From JAFDZW01 sp035632315 (GTDB lineage Bacteria; Bacteroidota; Ignavibacteria; Palsa-1295), in NCBI GenBank assembly GCA_035632315.1, contig DASQGZ010000042.1:15308-79307 (forward strand): 64,000 nucleotides of DNA, in the 5' to 3' direction. Positions 44,656 through 53,351 of this stretch are shown here, piece after piece. The notes under the pieces are model-generated. The model was not told the origin of the DNA. It searched no databases and worked only from the letters and a program-made list of their open reading frames with translations. The position numbers and the translations under genes are program-made. The number at the start of each line of letters is the position of its first letter. The first letter of the stretch is position 1.

Positions 44656-44772
44656 TTAACCTTGACGTTGTTTATGTTTCGGGTTCGATTTGCAGATCAC
44701 ACGGACAACGCCTCGGCGGACGATGACCTTGCAATGCTCACAGCGTTTTTTGACAGATGCCTGTACTTTCAT
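44656..44772 (-). CDS. rpmJ: Ribosomal protein L36 (zinc form)
   Basis: 38 residues. It begins MKVQASVKKRCEHCK and keeps all zinc ligands (Cys11, Cys14, Cys27, His33), the C+ form. Expected between infA and rpsM, and found exactly there, 26 bases after infA. Confidence 0.95.
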   Translation of the reverse strand: MKVQASVKKRCEHCKVIVRRGVVRVICKSNPKHKQRQG

Positions 44773-44798
44773 ACTCGCTTCTCGTCTTAGACAAAAAA

Positions 44799-45017
44799 TT
44801 ATTTATACCGGTAAGTGATGCGCCCTTTGGTGAGATCGTACGGCGAAAGCTCTACCGTTACTTTATCACCTTCAAGTATCTTGATAAAATGCATCCGCAT
44901 TTTCCCCGATACATGCGCCAACACCGAATGTCCGTTATCAAGTTTTACGCGAAAGGTAGCATTTGGGAGGGATTCTTCAATCACTCCGTCAACCTTGATC
45001 GCCGCTTGTTTGGACAT
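44799..45017 (-). CDS. infA: Translation initiation factor IF-1
   Basis: 72-residue OB-fold protein of the 30S initiation complex. Family motifs are IKVDGVIEESLPNATFRVKL and HVSGKMRMHFIKILEGDKV, ending GRITYRYK. It follows map by 70 bases. Confidence 0.98.
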   Translation of the reverse strand: MSKQAAIKVDGVIEESLPNATFRVKLDNGHSVLAHVSGKMRMHFIKILEGDKVTVELSPYDLTKGRITYRYK

Positions 45018-45087
45018 TAATGCTTAAAATCTACCTACTTATAGCCTGAAGTAAACCCAGAAAATGCAATTTCTGTTCCACAATTCG

Positions 45088-45870
45088 TTACGCAGTTAGA
45101 ATTTCCCCTCCGAAAGGTCTAATAACGACCGTATGCTCAAAATGAGCGCTGGGTTTGCCATCTGCGGCCACTACCGTCCACCCGTCAGAAAGAGTTCTTA
45201 CTTTCCATCCGCCAAGATTTACCATGGGCTCGATCGCAATGGTCATCCCCTCTTTGAGCTCGATATTCTTAAATCCACGCTCGATCCGGCTTGGAACATA
45301 ATTTGGCACCTGCGGCTCTTCATGAAGATGTTCTCCGATTCCGTGGCCGACAAGGTCGCGAACGATCGAAAAACCGTTCGACTGGCAGTGGTCTTGAATC
45401 GCCTTTGAAATATCATAAAGCCTGTTCCCCGATTTTGCAGCAGCAACACCAAGCTGTAGCGACTCTTGCGTAACTTTCAGAAGCTTTTGTATTTCTGGTT
45501 TGACTTCACCAACCGCAAATGTATATGCGCCGTCTCCGAACCATCCGTCTTTTTCAACTCCGACATCGACCGAGATGATGTCGCCGTCTCTAAGCGCCTC
45601 ATCATTCGGCATTCCATGAACGACGGCGCTGTTCTTCGACATACAGGTTGCATACTTATATGTCAAATTTCCAACGGTATAATTTTTAAAGGCTGGTCGA
45701 GCGTCAAAGCCGACAATAAATGTTTCCGCTTTATCATTGAGCTCTTTCGTAGTAACGCCCGCTTGAATCAAGGGCCGTAAAAATTCAATTGTTTCGTGAA
45801 CGATATGAGCGCTTGCTTTTATCTTCGCGATCTCAGATTCCGACTTTATAGTCACCCGGTGCTCCCACAT
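45088..45870 (-). CDS. map: Methionine aminopeptidase, type I
   Basis: Removes the starting methionine from new proteins. 260 residues. Metal ligands and motifs: GDIISVDVGVEKDGWFGDGAYTF (Asp, Asp), GHGIGEHLHEEP (His), AIEPMV (Glu), and FEHTVVI (Glu). Two bases separate it from secY. adk, usually between secY and map, is missing, so this is a secY-map-infA order. Confidence 0.97.
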   Translation of the reverse strand: MWEHRVTIKSESEIAKIKASAHIVHETIEFLRPLIQAGVTTKELNDKAETFIVGFDARPAFKNYTVGNLTYKYATCMSKNSAVVHGMPNDEALRDGDIISVDVGVEKDGWFGDGAYTFAVGEVKPEIQKLLKVTQESLQLGVAAAKSGNRLYDISKAIQDHCQSNGFSIVRDLVGHGIGEHLHEEPQVPNYVPSRIERGFKNIELKEGMTIAIEPMVNLGGWKVRTLSDGWTVVAADGKPSAHFEHTVVIRPFGGEILTA

Positions 45871-45872
45871 CG

Positions 45873-47225
45873 TTAGGATGCGCCATAATAACCGCCGCCC
45901 ATAGAACGGCTCTTGATCTTGCCTGACTTCATTAAGCCTTCATAGTTATGCATCAGCAAGTGCGATTCGATCTGCTGGAGCGTGTCGAGCGCAACACCCA
46001 CCATAATCAGAAGACTCGTTCCGCCATAGAACTGCGCAAAGCTCGATGTAACCCCGAGTGCAGACACGATCGTCGGCAATATGGCAATGAATGCAAGGAA
46101 GATCGCACCAGGAAGAGTTAAGTGAGTTAAAATATTATCGATATAATCGGACGTACTCTTGCCCGGACGAACCCCTGGAATGAAGCCACCCTGCTTTTTC
46201 ATCGTATCGGCGACATCGCGCGGATTAAATGCGATCGCCGTATAGAAATATGTGAACACGACGATCATCAACCCGAAAATCACCGCGTAGCCAGCCGAAC
46301 GATAATCAAAAAAATGAGCGACGCCCTGTGCAAATCCGGAATTTGGAAAGAGCTGAAGAACCGTCGTCGGAATGAAAAGGATAGCCTGCGCAAAAATGAT
46401 CGGCATAACTCCGGCTGTGTTAATCCGGATCGGTATATGTTGGGTAACTCCACCATATACTTTACGTCCGATAACACGTTTTGCATACTGAACCGGTATT
46501 TTGCGAATTCCTTGCGTAATATATACTACGAAAGCGATCACCCCGATAAGAATTGCAAACATTGCGATCTCAATGATGATATTCTTCCCTGCATCAGTGC
46601 CGATGCCGCGGAGCTCGTCGACAAGCGCATTTGGCAGGCGGGCAATGATACCAATAAAAATGATCAGAGAAATTCCGTTGCCGATTCCGCGCTCGGTGAT
46701 CTGTTCACCTAGCCACATCATAAACATCGTTCCGGCAGCAAGACAGAAGATCGTCGTGATCGTAAATAGAACGGGGCTCACACCTGCAGCAACTACACCA
46801 GGTCCAAGATTACGTAAGTGGACTGCAACGCCAAGTGCTTGCAGCGCGGCGACAAGAAACGTACCGGTTCGCGTCAGCTGATTAATGCGTTTACGTCCTT
46901 CCTCACCTTCTTTTTGAAGTTTCTGGAAGTAAGGAACGACACTTCCCATCAATTGAATGATGATTGACGTCGAGATGTAGGGCATGATCCCAAGCGCGAA
47001 AATAGCGGCGTTCTTGAACGCGCCGCCAACAAAAAGGTCGTAAAGACCAAACAACGTGTTGTTCGCATTTCCGGCCGCAGCGGTCAATGCTTGGATATTA
47101 ATACCGGGTAAGGTAATATGAGCTCCAAGACGAACGACGACAAGCAGCGAGACCGTATAAAGAATGCGCTGACGAAGTTCGTCGATCTTGAAGATATTCC
47201 TAAAACTATCAGTTAACCTGCTCAT
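45873..47225 (-). CDS. secY: Protein translocase subunit SecY
   Basis: 450 residues forming ten membrane helices, the pore of the Sec translocon. Signature regions: LGAHITLPGIN, FALGIMPYISTSIIIQL, then the cytoplasmic loop with EGEEGRKRINQLTR and GIGNGISLIIF. The C-terminal part shows NPRDVADTMKKQGGFIPG, typical of SecY. It follows rplO by 53 bases. Confidence 0.98.
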   Translation of the reverse strand: MSRLTDSFRNIFKIDELRQRILYTVSLLVVVRLGAHITLPGINIQALTAAAGNANNTLFGLYDLFVGGAFKNAAIFALGIMPYISTSIIIQLMGSVVPYFQKLQKEGEEGRKRINQLTRTGTFLVAALQALGVAVHLRNLGPGVVAAGVSPVLFTITTIFCLAAGTMFMMWLGEQITERGIGNGISLIIFIGIIARLPNALVDELRGIGTDAGKNIIIEIAMFAILIGVIAFVVYITQGIRKIPVQYAKRVIGRKVYGGVTQHIPIRINTAGVMPIIFAQAILFIPTTVLQLFPNSGFAQGVAHFFDYRSAGYAVIFGLMIVVFTYFYTAIAFNPRDVADTMKKQGGFIPGVRPGKSTSDYIDNILTHLTLPGAIFLAFIAILPTIVSALGVTSSFAQFYGGTSLLIMVGVALDTLQQIESHLLMHNYEGLMKSGKIKSRSMGGGYYGAS

Positions 47226-47278
47226 TTCGAGTAGCGTTTAATCAGGAAAATATGACATACGATGATACGATAGGGCTG

Positions 47279-47737
47279 TTACGCACCGATCGTTTCGACT
47301 TTTCCGCCGGCTGCCTCTATCTTGGACTGAGCGCCTTTGGTTACTTTGTGGGCCTGAACTGTCAGCGCAACTGAAAGTGCACCGTCACCGAGGATCTTCA
47401 CCGGAGCATGCCCGCCTTTGATGATTCCGATAGCACGAAGTGTTGCCGGAGTGATCGTCTCCCCTTTTGGCAATCGCCCATTCTTCGACGCTTCTTCGAG
47501 GCGGCTGACATTTACTTCAGCGTATTCAATACGAAACGGAGAATTGAAACCGAACTTCGGCATGATACGCGCCTTGGGCATCTGCCCGCCTTCAAAACCG
47601 ATCTTCTCTTTTGTACCGGAACGCGAACCGGCGCCGTTCGCGCCACGCGTCGAAGTCTTGCCATGGCCTGAACCGGGACCGCGGCCGATACGCTTCATTT
47701 TCTTTACTGCTCCGGGTGCCGGACGTGGATTGCTCAT
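47279..47737 (-). CDS. rplO: Ribosomal protein L15
   Basis: 152 residues. The glycine-rich basic start (RIGRGPGSGHGKTSTRGANG) that threads through 23S rRNA and GFEGGQMPKARIMPKFGF are canonical. It follows rpmD by 54 bases. Confidence 0.97.
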   Translation of the reverse strand: MSNPRPAPGAVKKMKRIGRGPGSGHGKTSTRGANGAGSRSGTKEKIGFEGGQMPKARIMPKFGFNSPFRIEYAEVNVSRLEEASKNGRLPKGETITPATLRAIGIIKGGHAPVKILGDGALSVALTVQAHKVTKGAQSKIEAAGGKVETIGA

Positions 47738-47791
47738 TGTAATATTTGATTTGTTTACTTAAAACGCGGGTCTGCCCCGCTCGCAAAAAAA

Positions 47792-47971
47792 TTATTTTTC
47801 AGTAACGTGAACAAGATGCTGGACGACACGGATCATTCCGCGAATGGCGGGGGTGTCGTTATGTTCAACGACATAATTCGGCCGCCCAAGGCCGAGCGCT
47901 TTGATCGTCCGCTTTTGATTGACAAGCGTGTCGTTGATGCTTTTTGTCTGTTTTATTACCAGCTTCTTCAT
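47792..47971 (-). CDS. rpmD: Ribosomal protein L30
   Basis: 59 residues. Reads MKKLVIKQTKSINDTLVNQK with the family pattern (ALGLGRPNYVVEHNDTPAIR, then GMIRVVQHLV). It lies in its expected place between rpsE and rplO, 11 bases after rpsE. Confidence 0.95.
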   Translation of the reverse strand: MKKLVIKQTKSINDTLVNQKRTIKALGLGRPNYVVEHNDTPAIRGMIRVVQHLVHVTEK

Positions 47972-47982
47972 TGCGTTGTCTC

Positions 47983-48486
47983 TTAACCGTTGAACACTTT
48001 TGATAATGTAATTCCGCGACGCTGCGAGATCGTATAAGCATCATTGAGCTGCTCGAGAGCATTCATTGTTGCTTTGACAAGATTATGTGGATTTGACGAA
48101 CCTTGTGATTTCGTCAGAATATCCTGTACTCCTGCTAACTCAAGCACCGCGCGAACACCGCCACCGGCGATAAGCCCTGTTCCGGGAGAAGCCGGCTTTA
48201 AAAGCACTTTTCCAGCACCGTATTTACCATTGACCGTATGCGGAATGGTACCTTTGCGAAGAGGTACTGCACGGACGTTGCGCTTTGCATCTTCGGTCGC
48301 CTTGCTTACTGCATCGGTTACTTCATTCGATTTGCCGAGACCGATACCGATATGGCCGTTACTATCGCCGACTGCGACGATTGCATTAAAGCTGAAACGG
48401 CGACCGCCTTTGACAACCTTTGCTACGCGATTGACCGCGACGAGTTTGTCTTTAAGATTCAGTTCAGATGTACGTACTTTCGCCAC
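47983..48486 (-). CDS. rpsE: Ribosomal protein S5
   Basis: 167 residues. The N-terminal double-stranded RNA-binding domain shows VVKGGRRFSFNAIVAVGD and GHIGIGLGKSNEVTDA. The C-terminal part shows GVRAVLELAGVQDILTKSQG. The accuracy-linked regions look intact. It follows rplR by 20 bases. Confidence 0.97.
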   Translation of the reverse strand: MAKVRTSELNLKDKLVAVNRVAKVVKGGRRFSFNAIVAVGDSNGHIGIGLGKSNEVTDAVSKATEDAKRNVRAVPLRKGTIPHTVNGKYGAGKVLLKPASPGTGLIAGGGVRAVLELAGVQDILTKSQGSSNPHNLVKATMNALEQLNDAYTISQRRGITLSKVFNG

Positions 48487-48506
48487 GATCTTTTCCTTGA
48501 ATAAAA

Positions 48507-48866
48507 TTAAAATTGCAAACCGCCTTCGCGGGCTGCATCGGCAAGCGCTTTCACACGGCCGTGATATAAATATCCGTTACGGTCAAAAACGACCTTCGAA
48601 ATTCCTTTTTCTTTCGCAATTTGCGCGATCTGCTTGCCGACGGCTACCGACTTATCGCTTTTCTTCTGTTTCTGGTCAGCTTTTGAGCCTGCAGTTGCAA
48701 GTGTGAAGCCTTTAGAATCGTCGACGAGCTGTGCGTAGATATTCGTATTCGAACGGAATACAACCAGGCGCGGCCGCTCCGCTGTACCGCGAACAGTATC
48801 TCTGATCGCATAACTGCGGCGAAGGCGACGCTTTGTTTTTTCCTGTAGTTGAATCTTTGTTGCCAT
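48507..48866 (-). CDS. rplR: Ribosomal protein L18
   Basis: 119 residues. Canonical RLRRSYAIRDTVRGTAERPR and IAQIAKEKGISKVVFDRNGY, LYHGRVKALADAAREGGL. Binds 5S rRNA. It follows rplF by 18 bases. Confidence 0.97.
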   Translation of the reverse strand: MATKIQLQEKTKRRLRRSYAIRDTVRGTAERPRLVVFRSNTNIYAQLVDDSKGFTLATAGSKADQKQKKSDKSVAVGKQIAQIAKEKGISKVVFDRNGYLYHGRVKALADAAREGGLQF

Positions 48867-48884
48867 CTTCTTAGAACTCCTTCT

Positions 48885-49424
48885 TTATTTACCCGCAGTT
48901 TTGCCAGCTTTACGAATGATACGCTCATCGGAATACTTCACGCCCTTGCCCTTGTAAGGCTCCGGCGGACGGATCGAACGAATTTTGGCGGCGACTGCAC
49001 CAACAAGCTGGCGATCTATTCCGGATATCGTGAGTGTCGTCGGGGTCGGAACGTCGATCGTTATTTCTGCAGGCGCAGCAAAAATCACTGGGTGCGAATA
49101 TCCGAGGCTAAACTGGATCCATTTGCCTTTCTTCTCCGCCTTGTAACCGACGCCGACCATTTCGAGCTTTTTCGAAAATCCTTCGGAGACTCCGACGACC
49201 ATATTGTTGGTCAGCGCGCGCGCAAGGCCGTGTAACGCACGAACTTTCGGCTCGTTATTGGCGCGTGAAAATGTGATCTCGTTGTTTTCTACTTTTGCAG
49301 TAATGCCAGCCGGCACCGAAGTTGACAGTGAGCCTTTCGGTCCTTTGACCGAGATCGTGCTCTCTTTCAATTCGGCAGTAACACCTTTTGGCAGGGAGAT
49401 CAGTTTCTTTCCGATACGTGACAT
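48885..49424 (-). CDS. rplF: Ribosomal protein L6
   Basis: 179 residues in two similar domains. SRIGKKLISLPKGV at the start, GVGYKAEKKGKWIQFSLGYS in the middle and IRSIRPPEPYKGKGVKYSDE near the C-terminus are standard. It follows rpsH by 30 bases. Confidence 0.97.
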   Translation of the reverse strand: MSRIGKKLISLPKGVTAELKESTISVKGPKGSLSTSVPAGITAKVENNEITFSRANNEPKVRALHGLARALTNNMVVGVSEGFSKKLEMVGVGYKAEKKGKWIQFSLGYSHPVIFAAPAEITIDVPTPTTLTISGIDRQLVGAVAAKIRSIRPPEPYKGKGVKYSDERIIRKAGKTAGK

Positions 49425-49454
49425 TGTCGTTCCTCGTTCAAACTTGTTATTGAT

Positions 49455-49841
49455 TTACCATACGTAACAAAGTACTTCACCGCCCACATTGAGCTGTCGG
49501 GCTTGCTTATCGGACATTACTCCGCGCGGGGTGGAAATAATGGCCACACCGAGTCCCGAAAGGACACGTGGAGTTGTCGTCGCTTTTGAATAGCGGCGCA
49601 GACCGGGCGTCGAAATGCGGCGCAGCCCCATGATAGCAGGTATACCGTTCTGATACTTCAGCGTAATGCGAAGTTCACCCTGCTTCGAATCGGCGACGCG
49701 CTCGACGCTTTCAATATACCCCTGCTCTTGCAGGATCGTACTGATCGCGTACTTCAAATTCGATGCCGGCACGATGACATATTGATGCCGTGCTTTGATG
49801 GCGTTACGCACTCTTGTCAAAAAATCTCCGATAGTATCCAT
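49455..49841 (-). CDS. rpsH: Ribosomal protein S8
   Basis: 128 residues. It opens DTIGDFLTRVRNAIKA and has STPGLRRYSK and the C-terminal GVAIISTPRGVMSDKQARQL of S8. It follows rpsN by 32 bases. Confidence 0.97.
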   Translation of the reverse strand: MDTIGDFLTRVRNAIKARHQYVIVPASNLKYAISTILQEQGYIESVERVADSKQGELRITLKYQNGIPAIMGLRRISTPGLRRYSKATTTPRVLSGLGVAIISTPRGVMSDKQARQLNVGGEVLCYVW

Positions 49842-49873
49842 ATTTCTTCGTCCTAAAATTCGTATTTGAGATT

Positions 49874-50059
49874 TTACCAGCTGGCTTTGCGAAGCCCCGG
49901 GATCTTCCCGTCAAGCGCAAGTTCGCGCAAGCATAAACGGCACAAGCCGAACTTGCGGTAATATGCATGTGCACGGCCGCAGCGGCTGCAACGGGTATAT
50001 TTTCTTGTTGAGAACTTCGGTTCTCTTTTTTGCTTAACTCGTAACGCTAATCGTGCCAC
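49874..50059 (-). CDS. rpsN: Ribosomal protein S14 (type Z, zinc)
   Basis: 61 residues, the short zinc-binding S14 form, with CSRCGRAHAYYRKFGLCRLC giving the two CxxC pairs. It follows rplE by 21 bases, the standard spc position. Confidence 0.97.
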   Translation of the reverse strand: MARLALRVKQKREPKFSTRKYTRCSRCGRAHAYYRKFGLCRLCLRELALDGKIPGLRKASW

Positions 50060-50080
50060 GGTATTGTCCTTTAAGTAAAA

Positions 50081-50728
50081 TTAATTTGCAGCAGTTTCGC
50101 TTTCGCGTTTGCGAAACGGCATTCCGAACGCTTTTAGCAGTTCGTAGGCTTCTTCATCGGTCGTTGCGCTGGTAACGAAGCTGATATCCATTCCGGTAAT
50201 GCGCGACACTTTATCCACGTCGATCTCCGGAAAGATGATCTGTTCTTTGATGCCGAGCGTGTAATTGCCGCGTCCGTCGAACGATTTATCTGGGACACCG
50301 CGGAAATCGCGGATACGCGGGATCGCCAGCGACATTAACCGATCGAGAAACTCATACATCCGGTCGCGGCGCAGCGTAACGCGGCAGCCAATGCTTTGTC
50401 CTTCGCGAAGCTTAAAGTTCGAGATCGACTTTTTCGCTTTTGTAACTGAAGCTTTTTGTCCGACGATCGCTTCAAGATCGCGAACCGCAGCTTCGAGTTG
50501 CTTTTGGTCGGCAGCAGCTTCCCCTACTCCAATGTTGAGTGAAATTTTCGTCAACCGCGGCACTTGGTTCACATTTTTATAGCCAAAGCGCTTCATCATC
50601 GCCGGGATGACGTCGTTCTTATACTTTCCATGCAACCGAGCGGCAACACCTTCGACAGCAGCGTCGTTATGACTCGCTACGGGGGGTGTCGGTGTACCTT
50701 TCTGTTTTTGTTCTTTGCCTTTTGCCAT
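50081..50728 (-). CDS. rplE: Ribosomal protein L5 with N-terminal extension
   Basis: 215 residues; the core, beginning at LHGKYKNDVIPAMMKRFGYKN, is about 180. The first 30 residues (K/Q/P/T-rich) are an added, probably flexible leader. Core signatures: ISLNIGVGEAAADQ, IGCRVTLRRDRMYEFLDRL and TLGIKEQIIFPEID. Binds 5S rRNA. It lies 45 bases after rplX. Confidence 0.96.
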   Translation of the reverse strand: MAKGKEQKQKGTPTPPVASHNDAAVEGVAARLHGKYKNDVIPAMMKRFGYKNVNQVPRLTKISLNIGVGEAAADQKQLEAAVRDLEAIVGQKASVTKAKKSISNFKLREGQSIGCRVTLRRDRMYEFLDRLMSLAIPRIRDFRGVPDKSFDGRGNYTLGIKEQIIFPEIDVDKVSRITGMDISFVTSATTDEEAYELLKAFGMPFRKRESETAAN

Positions 50729-50773
50729 ATTCGTTTGAGTTTCTTTTGACGATATTTGCCGTCACAATCTTTG

Positions 50774-51097
50774 TTACGCGATCACGTCGCCCGATTTCTT
50801 TGCAACACGTTCGTAGCTAAGCTTTCCATTTTCACCGGTCGCAACTTTGCGTCCGATACGAGTGCGTGCCCCTGATTTTGGATCGACGAGCATAACGTTA
50901 GAGACATGGATCGGATGCTCTTTTTCACTGATGCCGCCCTGTTGGTTTGCCTGCGACGGACGCTCATGTTTCTTGAGGATATTCACACCCTCAACCAGCA
51001 CTTTGTTCGTTTCCGGAAACACGCGAAGCACCTTACCGCGACGGCCGCGATTTCGTCCGGTGATCACTTCAACTTCGTCATTTTTCTTAATACGCAT
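50774..51097 (-). CDS. rplX: Ribosomal protein L24
   Basis: 107 residues. The KOW motif (VEVITGRNRGRRGKVLRVFP) and NILKKHERPSQANQQGGISE are standard. It lies 18 bases after rplN. Confidence 0.96.
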   Translation of the reverse strand: MRIKKNDEVEVITGRNRGRRGKVLRVFPETNKVLVEGVNILKKHERPSQANQQGGISEKEHPIHVSNVMLVDPKSGARTRIGRKVATGENGKLSYERVAKKSGDVIA

Positions 51098-51115
51098 TGA
51101 TCCGCTTTCTAAAAA

Positions 51116-51484
51116 TTAAATGACTTCGGGCGCTAGTGAAACAATCTTCATATACTGCCTCTCGCGAAGTTCGCGCGCAACAGGTCCGAAGATACGGGTT
51201 CCGCGCGGCTCACCTTGGTTGTTCAACAGCACTACCGCATTCTCGTCAAAACGAATGAAACTCCCGTCGCGGCGGCGAGTCTCTTTTTTTGTGCGGACGA
51301 TGACGGCTTTCGAGACTTCCCCTTTTTTTACTTGACCGTTCGGAATTGCCGATTTCACACTGACAACGATCACGTCGCCAACGCCGGCATAGCGGCGGTC
51401 GTGTCCGCCGATAATACGAATGCAACGCACTCGTTTCGCTCCCGAATTATCGGCTACTTGCAGATTTGATTCTTCCTGGATCAT
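51116..51484 (-). CDS. rplN: Ribosomal protein L14
   Basis: 122 residues, a near-invariant size. MIQEESNLQVADNSGAKRVR, the GDVIVVSVKSAIPNGQVKKG segment and GTRIFGPVARELR are canonical. First gene of the spc section, 32 bases after rpsQ. Confidence 0.98.
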   Translation of the reverse strand: MIQEESNLQVADNSGAKRVRCIRIIGGHDRRYAGVGDVIVVSVKSAIPNGQVKKGEVSKAVIVRTKKETRRRDGSFIRFDENAVVLLNNQGEPRGTRIFGPVARELRERQYMKIVSLAPEVI

Positions 51485-51516
51485 CGCTTCCTCGCTTTGC
51501 CTTAGAAAATTTACAA

Positions 51517-51828
51517 TTATTTTGCACGCTCGATCACTTCGACGACGCGCCAGCGCTTTGTTTTTGAGAGCGGTCTCGTCTCCATAATACGGACAGTATC
51601 GCCCTCTTTTGCGTTATCGTTTTCATTATGAGCGACGAACTTCGTCGTTTTCTTAAAGTATTTTTTATACTTCGCATGCGCTGCCTGGCGAACGTTCTCG
51701 ACGATAACGGTCTTCTGCATCTTTGAGCTCGTTACTTTGCCAATACGCTCTTTGCGGCGATTGCGGGATTCGCCGGACTGGCTTTCGTTTGTCTTAATCT
51801 CCGTCTCTGACATATAATCTTGCTCCAT
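51517..51828 (-). CDS. rpsQ: Ribosomal protein S17 with N-terminal extension
   Basis: 103 residues against about 85. The core begins at RKERIGKVTSSKMQKTVIV and ends RPLSKTKRWRVVEVIERA. The first 20 or so residues are polar (E/T/N/S). A second in-frame ATG (51813) gives a product five residues shorter. It follows rpmC by 3 bases. Confidence 0.96.
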   Translation of the reverse strand: MEQDYMSETEIKTNESQSGESRNRRKERIGKVTSSKMQKTVIVENVRQAAHAKYKKYFKKTTKFVAHNENDNAKEGDTVRIMETRPLSKTKRWRVVEVIERAK

Positions 51829-51831
51829 GAA

Positions 51832-52044
51832 TTATTTCGCTGCGGACTTTAATGCACGCTCACGAAGAATTGTATTGATGCGTGCAGTATCGCGGCGCAG
51901 TGTTGTGATCTGCGCATTATTATCGAGATGCCCCGTTACTTTTTGAAAGTTCAGTGCAATCAGACGTGCATTGTTCTCGGCGATCTGGCGCTTCAATTCG
52001 CCGATGTCGCGTCCGCGAAGTTCGTTTGATTTCGATGCTTTCAT
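51832..52044 (-). CDS. rpmC: Ribosomal protein L29
   Basis: 70 residues. Helical hairpin protein near the tunnel exit. It opens MKASKSNELRGRDIGELKRQ and ends with the DTARINTILRERAL helix. It follows rplP by 18 bases. Confidence 0.95.
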   Translation of the reverse strand: MKASKSNELRGRDIGELKRQIAENNARLIALNFQKVTGHLDNNAQITTLRRDTARINTILRERALKSAAK

Positions 52045-52062
52045 CGTTCGTATTCCTTAAAA

Positions 52063-52482
52063 TTATTCTACGTAGTCCGGGCGCGTAACCATTTTGGTCA
52101 TCACCGGAAGTTTGTGTGACGACAAACGAAGCGCTTCCTCTGCGACCGTACGTGAAATACCCCCGACTTCGAACATAATTGTTCCGGGTTTCACGACTGC
52201 CACCCAATATTCAGGCGTACCTTTACCGGACCCCATTCGGGTTTCCGCAGGTTTTTTTGTGATCGGTTTATCCGGAAATATGCGGATCCAGATCTTCCCG
52301 TCACGCTTCATTGTACGCGAAAGCGTAACGCGAACCGCTTCGATCTGACGGCTGGTGATCCATCCACCTTCGAGCGATTTAAGCCCGAAGCTTCCGAATG
52401 CAACTTGTGCGCCGCGAGTCGCTTTGCCGCGAACTCTCCCTTTTTGACGCTTGCGATATTTTACTCGTTTCGGTAACAGCAT
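52063..52482 (-). CDS. rplP: Ribosomal protein L16
   Basis: 139 residues. MLLPKRVKYRKRQKGRVRGK, the FGSFGLKSLEGGWITSRQIE segment and PVTKKPAETRMGSGKG-like IRIFPDKPITKKPAETRMGS are standard. Contacts the A-site tRNA elbow. It follows rpsC by 25 bases. Confidence 0.97.
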   Translation of the reverse strand: MLLPKRVKYRKRQKGRVRGKATRGAQVAFGSFGLKSLEGGWITSRQIEAVRVTLSRTMKRDGKIWIRIFPDKPITKKPAETRMGSGKGTPEYWVAVVKPGTIMFEVGGISRTVAEEALRLSSHKLPVMTKMVTRPDYVE

Positions 52483-52507
52483 TGCCGATTACTCTCTTAT
52501 TCTAAAA

Positions 52508-53305
52508 TTATTCTGCCGATGCATTTTCACTCTTCGACGCACCTTCTTTCGAGCGACTGCGTCCGCGGCCTCCGCGACGACGACGACGTTCGCCGCCTGC
52601 TGCCGAGACGATCGGACGACGATCGCGATCCTCTGCGCCATAGACTGCAAGTTGCGCTGCCGCTTGGAGCGGAGTTTCGCCGGTAATGTCACCGGTACAA
52701 ACCCATACTTTTACACCGATCGCACCGTAAATCGTGCGAGCGGTACTGCGGGCAAATTCAATATTCGCACGAAGCGTATGCAGCGGAATGCGCCCTTCTT
52801 TATATTGCTCTGTTCTTGCAATTTCTGCGCCGCCTAAACGGCCTGCGCACATCACGCGAATTCCTTCGGCGCCGGAACGCATTGCCGTACTGACCGCCAT
52901 CTTCATCGCACGACGGAAGGCGATACGTCCTTCAAGCTGCTGCGCGATCTGATCGGCGATGAGCTGTGCGTCGATCTCCGGGCGCTTCACCTCATTGATG
53001 AGGATCTTTACTTCCTTACCGCCACAAACATTCTTTAACTCTTCTTCAAGCTGGGCGATCTCTTTGCCACTTTTGCCGATCACGACACCGGGGCGCGACG
53101 TATGGATCGTGAGCACGATTCGTTTGGTCGTGCGATCGATCGTCATTTTCGAGATACCGGCTCTCCTCAACCGCTCTTTGACATACTTGCGGATGAGATT
53201 ATCTTCTTCAAGCTTCTGCGCGAAGTTCTTGTCATCGTACCAACGGGCATCCCACGGACGCGTCACAGCGATACGGAATCCGATAGGGTTAGTCTTTTGG
53301 CCCAA
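52508..53305 (-). CDS. rpsC: Ribosomal protein S3 with basic C-terminal tail
   Basis: 265 residues. KH domain (IHTSRPGVVIGKSGKEIAQL) and the C-terminal S3 domain (RRAMKMAVSTAMRSGAEGI, GRIPLHTLRANIEFA-like) are canonical. The last 40 residues form an arginine/glycine- and serine-rich tail (RRRRGGRGRSRSKEG), longer than E. coli S3 (233). It follows rplV by 46 bases. Confidence 0.97.
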   Translation of the reverse strand: MGQKTNPIGFRIAVTRPWDARWYDDKNFAQKLEEDNLIRKYVKERLRRAGISKMTIDRTTKRIVLTIHTSRPGVVIGKSGKEIAQLEEELKNVCGGKEVKILINEVKRPEIDAQLIADQIAQQLEGRIAFRRAMKMAVSTAMRSGAEGIRVMCAGRLGGAEIARTEQYKEGRIPLHTLRANIEFARSTARTIYGAIGVKVWVCTGDITGETPLQAAAQLAVYGAEDRDRRPIVSAAGGERRRRRGGRGRSRSKEGASKSENASAE

Positions 53306-53351
53306 AGTGTTTGCGAGTTAAATGGATGTTACACATACAGTTTTCGAAAAA

